Below are positions 60,401 to 64,000 of a stretch of 64,000 nt of DNA, one piece after another. Made by a program: the position numbers and the translations under genes. The DNA is from Cavia porcellus (Eukaryota; Chordata; Mammalia; Rodentia; Caviidae): assembly GCF_034190915.1 (NCBI RefSeq), contig NW_026947702.1, positions 186,001 to 250,000 on the forward strand, in the 5' to 3' direction. How positions within the stretch are numbered: position 1 is the first letter of the stretch; every line of letters begins with the position of its first letter. The notes beneath the pieces are model-generated. The model saw only the letters and a program-made list of their open reading frames with translations, made no database searches and was not told the origin of the DNA.

Positions 60401-62017
60401 AACATCACGGGGTGGTGCGCATTGTATGGGTGTGTGTTACATTACATTCACTAGTAGGAGTGAGAAAAACATCACGGGGTGGTGTGAATCGGAGGGTCTG
60501 AATTAGGATAGGCAGTGTGTGGCAATGTGGGATGGAGAAAAGCACCGCGGGGTTGTCAGCATGGGGAGGTCAGGGAACATGCAGTGGAAATGTAGGATAG
60601 GTTTCTGAAAAACATCGCGGGGTGGTGCGCATTGTATGGGTGTTTGTTACATTACATTCACTAGTAGGAGTGAGAAAATCATCACGGGGTGGTGTGAATC
60701 GGAGGGTCTGAATTAGGATAGGCAGTGAGTGGCAATGTAGGATGGAGAAAAGCACCGCGGGGTGGTCAGCATGGGGAGGTCAGGGAACATGCAGTGGCAA
60801 TGTAGGATAGGTTTCCGAAAAACATCGCGGGGTGGTGCGCATTGTATGGGTGTGTGTTACATTACATTCCCTAGTAGGAGTGAGAAAAACATCACGGGGT
60901 GTTGCGAATCGGAGGGTCTGAATTAGGATAGGCAGTGAGTGGCAATGTAGGATGGAGAAAAGCACCGCGGGGTGGTCAGCATGGGGAGGTCAGGGAACAT
61001 GCAGTGGCAATGTAGGATAGGTTTCCGAAAAACATCGCGGGGTGGTGCACATTGTATGGGTGTGTCTTACATTACATTCACTAGTAGGAGTGAGAAAAAC
61101 ATCACGGGGTGGTGCACATTGTATGGGTGTGTGTTACATTACATTCACTAGTAGGAGTGAGAAAAACATCACGGGGTGGTGTGAATCGGAGGGTCTGAAT
61201 TAGGATAGGCAGTCAGAGGCAATGTAGGATGGAGAAAAGCACCTCGGTGTGGTCATCATGGGGAGGTCAGGGAACATGCAGTGGCAATGTAGGATAGGTT
61301 TCCGAAAAACATCGCGGGGTGGTGCACATTGTATGGGTGTGTGTTATATTACATTCACTAGTAGGAGTGAGAAAAACATCACGGGGTGGTGCACATTGTA
61401 TGGGTGTTTGTTACATTACATTCACTAGTAGGAGTGAGAAAAACATCACGGGGTGGTCTGAATCGGAGGGTCTGAATTAGGATAGGCAGTGTGTGGCAAT
61501 GTGGGATGGAGAAAAGCACCGCGGGGTGGTCAGCATGGGGAGGTCAGGGAACATGCAGTGGCAATGTAGGATAGGTTTCTGAAAAACATCGCGGGGTGGT
61601 GCGCATTTTATGGGTGTGTGTTACATTACATTCACTAGGAGGAGTGAGAAAAACATCACGGGGTGTTGTGAATCAGAGGATCTGAATTAGGATAGGCAGT
61701 GAGTGGCAATGTAGGATGGAGAAAAGCACCGCGGGGTGGTCAGCATGGGGAGGTCAGGGAACATGCAGTGGCAATGTAGGATAGGTTTCCGAAAAACATC
61801 GCGGGGTGGTGCACATTGTATGGGTGTGTCTTACATTACATTCACTAGTAGGAGTGAGAAAAACATCACGGCGTGGTGCACATTGTATGGGTGTGTGTTA
61901 CATTACATTCACTAGTAGGAGTGAGAAAAACATCACGGGGTGGTGTGAATCGGAGGGTCTGAATTAGGATAGGCAGTGAGAGGCAATGTAGGATGGAGAA
62001 AAGCACCTCGGGGTGGT
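57428..62017 (+). repeat. 4.6-kb HOR period, one full copy
   Basis: Units 1-2-1-1-1-2-1-2-2-2-2-1-1-1-1-2-2-1-2 (4,590 bp). The next copy starts at 62018 as 1-2-2-1-1-2-1-2 and runs off the window. The offset is 4,590 bp for two units and then 4,657 bp, because the unit at 62505 has one more C (67 bp) than its partner at 57915. Markers: GGAGATAAGCACC, GGTGAGCATGG, TCTCAATTAGG, GATAGGCCGTGAG. Confidence 0.8.
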
Positions 62018-63965
62018 CATCATGGGGAGGTCAGGGAACATGCAGTGGCAATGTAGGATAGGTTTCTGAAAAACATCGCGGGGTGGTGCGCATTGTATGT
62101 GTGTGTGTTACATTACATTCACTAGTAGGAGTGAGAAAAACATCACGGGGTGGTGTGAATCGGAGGGTCTGAATTAGGATAGGCAGTGAGTGGCAATGTA
62201 GGATGGAGATAAGCACCTCGGGGTGGTGAGCATGGGGAGGTCAGGGAACATGCAGTATCAATGCAGGATAGGTTTCTGAAAAACATCGCGGGGTGGTGCG
62301 CATTGTATGGGTGTGTGTTATATTACATTCACTAGTAGGAGTGAGAAAAACATCACGGGGTGGTGCACATTGTATGGGTGTGTGTTACATTACATTCACT
62401 AGTAGGAGTGAGAAAAACATCACGGGGTGGTGTGAATCGGAGGGTCTGAATTAGGATAGGCAGTGTGTGGCAATGTGGGATGGAGAAAAGCACCGCGGGG
62501 TGGTCAGCATGGGGAGGTCAGGGAACATGCAGTGGCAATGTAGGATAGGTTTCTGAAAAACATCGCGGGGTGGTGCGCATTGTATGGGTGTGTGTTACAT
62601 TACATTCACTAGTAGGAGTGAGAAAAACATCACGTGGTGTTGCGCATTGTATGGGTGTGTGTTACATTACATTTACTAGTAGGAGTGAGAAAAACATCAC
62701 GGGGTGGTGTGAATCGGAGGGTCTCAATTAGGATAGGCAGTGAGTGTCAATGTAGAATGAAGAAAAGCTCCGCGGGGTGGTCAGCATGCGGAGGTCAGGG
62801 AACATGCAGTGGCAATATAGGATAGGTTTCTGAAAAACATCGCGGGGTGGTGCGCATTGTATGGGTGTGTGTTACATTACATTCACTAGTAGGAGTGAAA
62901 AAAACATCACGGGGTGGTGTGAATCGGAGGGTCTGAATTAGGATAGGCAGTGAGTGGCAATCTAGGATGGAGAAAAGCACCGCGGGGTGGTCAGCATGGG
63001 GAGGTCAGGGAACATGCAGTGGCAATGTAGGATAGGTTTCCGAAAAACATCGCGGGGTGGTGCGCATTGTATGGGTGTGTGTTACATTTCATTCACTAGT
63101 AGGAGTGAGAAAAACATCACGGGGTGGTGTGAATCGGAGGGTCTGAATTAGGATAGGCAGTGAGTGGCAATGTAGGATGGAGAAAAGCACCGCGGGGTGG
63201 TCAGCATGGGGAGGTCAGGGAACATGCAGTGGCAATGTAGGATAGGTTTCTGAAAAACTTCGCGGGGTGGTGCGCATTGTATGGGTGTGTGTTACATTAC
63301 ATTCACTAGTAGGAGTGAGAAAAACATCACGGGGTGGTGCGCATTGTATGGGTGTGTGTTACATTACATTCACTAGTAGGAGTGAGAAAAAAATCACGGG
63401 GTGGTTTGAATCGGAGGGTCTGAATTAGGATAGGCAGTGATTGGCAATGTAGGATGGAGAAAAGCACTGCGGGGTGGTCAGCATGGGGAGGTCAGGGAAC
63501 ATGCAGTGGCAATGTAGGATAGGTTTCCGAAAAACATCGCGGGGTGGTGCGCATTGTATGGGTGTGTGTTACATTACATTCAATAGTAGGAGTGAGAAAA
63601 ATATCACGGGGTGGTGTGAATCGGAGGGTCTGAATTAGAATAGGCAGTGAGTGGCAATGTAGGATGTAGAAAAGCACCGCAGGGTGGTCAGCATGGGGAG
63701 GTCAGGGAACATGCAGTTGCAATGTAGGATAGGTTTCTGAAAAACATCGCTGGGTGGTGCGCATTGTATGGGTGTGTGTTACATTACATTCACTAGTAGG
63801 AGTGAGAAAAACATCACGGGATTGTACGCATTGTATGGGTGTGTGTTACATTACATTCACTAGTAGGAGTGAGAAAAACATCACGGGGTGGTGTGAATCG
63901 GAGGGTCTGAATTAGGATAGGCCGTGAGTGGCAATGTAGGATGGAGAAAAGCACCGCGGGATGGT

Positions 63966-64000
63966 CAGCATGGGGAGGTCAGGGAACATGCAGTGGCAAT
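63966..64000 (+). repeat. Partial module B at window edge
   Basis: The last 35 bases are the start of a normal B after an A ending CGCGGGATGGT, the same context as 59309. The array continues to the right. Confidence 0.9.

Larger units (their letters stand above)
1..64000 (+). repeat. Tandem satellite array filling the whole window
   Basis: All 64 kb is one satellite family in a single orientation; no inverted unit and no foreign insertion was found. I tiled it by eye from module B to module B: 258 complete units, 124 of one C, 123 of two, ten of three and one of four. The modelled total, 37 bp short of the pure module sum because of small indels, equals the observed 63,925 bp, so there is no room for another element. 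Consensus base counts in a 210-bp unit are G79 A57 T47 C27, about 50% GC with strong G over C excess on the + strand. There is no gene-sized open frame; eukaryotic ATG frames inside a unit are about 20 codons on the minus strand. The family and species are not recognised. Role in the cell (centromere, heterochromatin) is inference only. Confidence 0.97.
56362..64000 (+). repeat. Right segment, irregular units
   Basis: From 56390: 2-2-1-2-1-2-1-1-1-2-1-2-2-2-2-1-1-1-1-2-2-1-2-1-2-2-1-1-2-1-2, then a partial B at 63966-64000. Units 56390, 56667 and 56941 reappear 3,196 bp later (59586, 59863, 60137) with TCGGGTTGG, GATAGTTTTCTG, the 3-bp-short C, CAATTAGCATAGG and TTTCTTAAAAAC. The 55206-56112 tail lineage also reappears near 57915-58821 (offset 2,709 bp). 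Copies here differ more from each other than in the preceding 20 kb. Confidence 0.88.

Noticed and set aside
1..64000. Telomeric repeat, rRNA spacer or tRNA-derived SINE origin
   Set aside because: No short telomere-type tandem, no rRNA-like core, and no tRNA A-box/B-box pair at the right spacing was found in the modules.

Overview
The whole 64,000-bp window is one uninterrupted, head-to-tail tandem satellite array of a eukaryote. I see no gene, RNA gene, transposon, CRISPR array or unique sequence in it. Such an array suggests pericentromeric, centromeric, subtelomeric or sex-chromosome heterochromatin. I do not recognise the satellite family and cannot name the taxon.

The repeat is built from three related modules of about 70 bp. 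Module A is 73 bp, B is 70 bp and C is 67 bp. Each ends in the same motif, an A-run followed by CAYCRCGGGGTGGT. B, one or more C, then A make one unit. Phased at the start of B, I could tile every base: a 40-bp partial A at 1-40, 258 complete units from 41 to 63965, and a 35-bp partial B at 63966-64000. By hand count 124 units have one C (210 bp), 123 have two (277 bp), ten have three (344 bp) and one has four (411 bp). The sum closes exactly on 63,925 bp once 37 bp of small deletions are included. In the entries below a unit is named by its C number; for example 1-2-2 means a 210-bp unit followed by two 277-bp units.

Layout. 41-4686: mixed units with a 1,460-bp internal duplication. 4687-21869: a higher-order repeat (HOR) domain alternating two related blocks, alpha and beta, with alpha+beta periods of 4,313 and 4,036 bp. 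21870-25124: a boundary zone with the only four-C unit and a copy of the first ~1.9 kb of the window. 25125-37135: two copies of a ~6.3-kb super-repeat (A, B). 37136-46344: a 3,963-bp block present twice in tandem (D1, D2) plus a tail. 46345-56361: a second, nearly identical copy of the B + D + tail segment with only one D. This is a 10,007-bp duplication unit that shows a 13,970-bp offset because of the extra D in the first copy. 56362-64000: less regular units with a ~4.6-kb period.

The 61-63 residue reading frames that recur throughout are by-products of the 210-bp period and are not genes. The main interest is the nested record of duplication: module triplication, then C-number change, then HOR formation, then segmental duplication with junctions resolvable to tens of bases.
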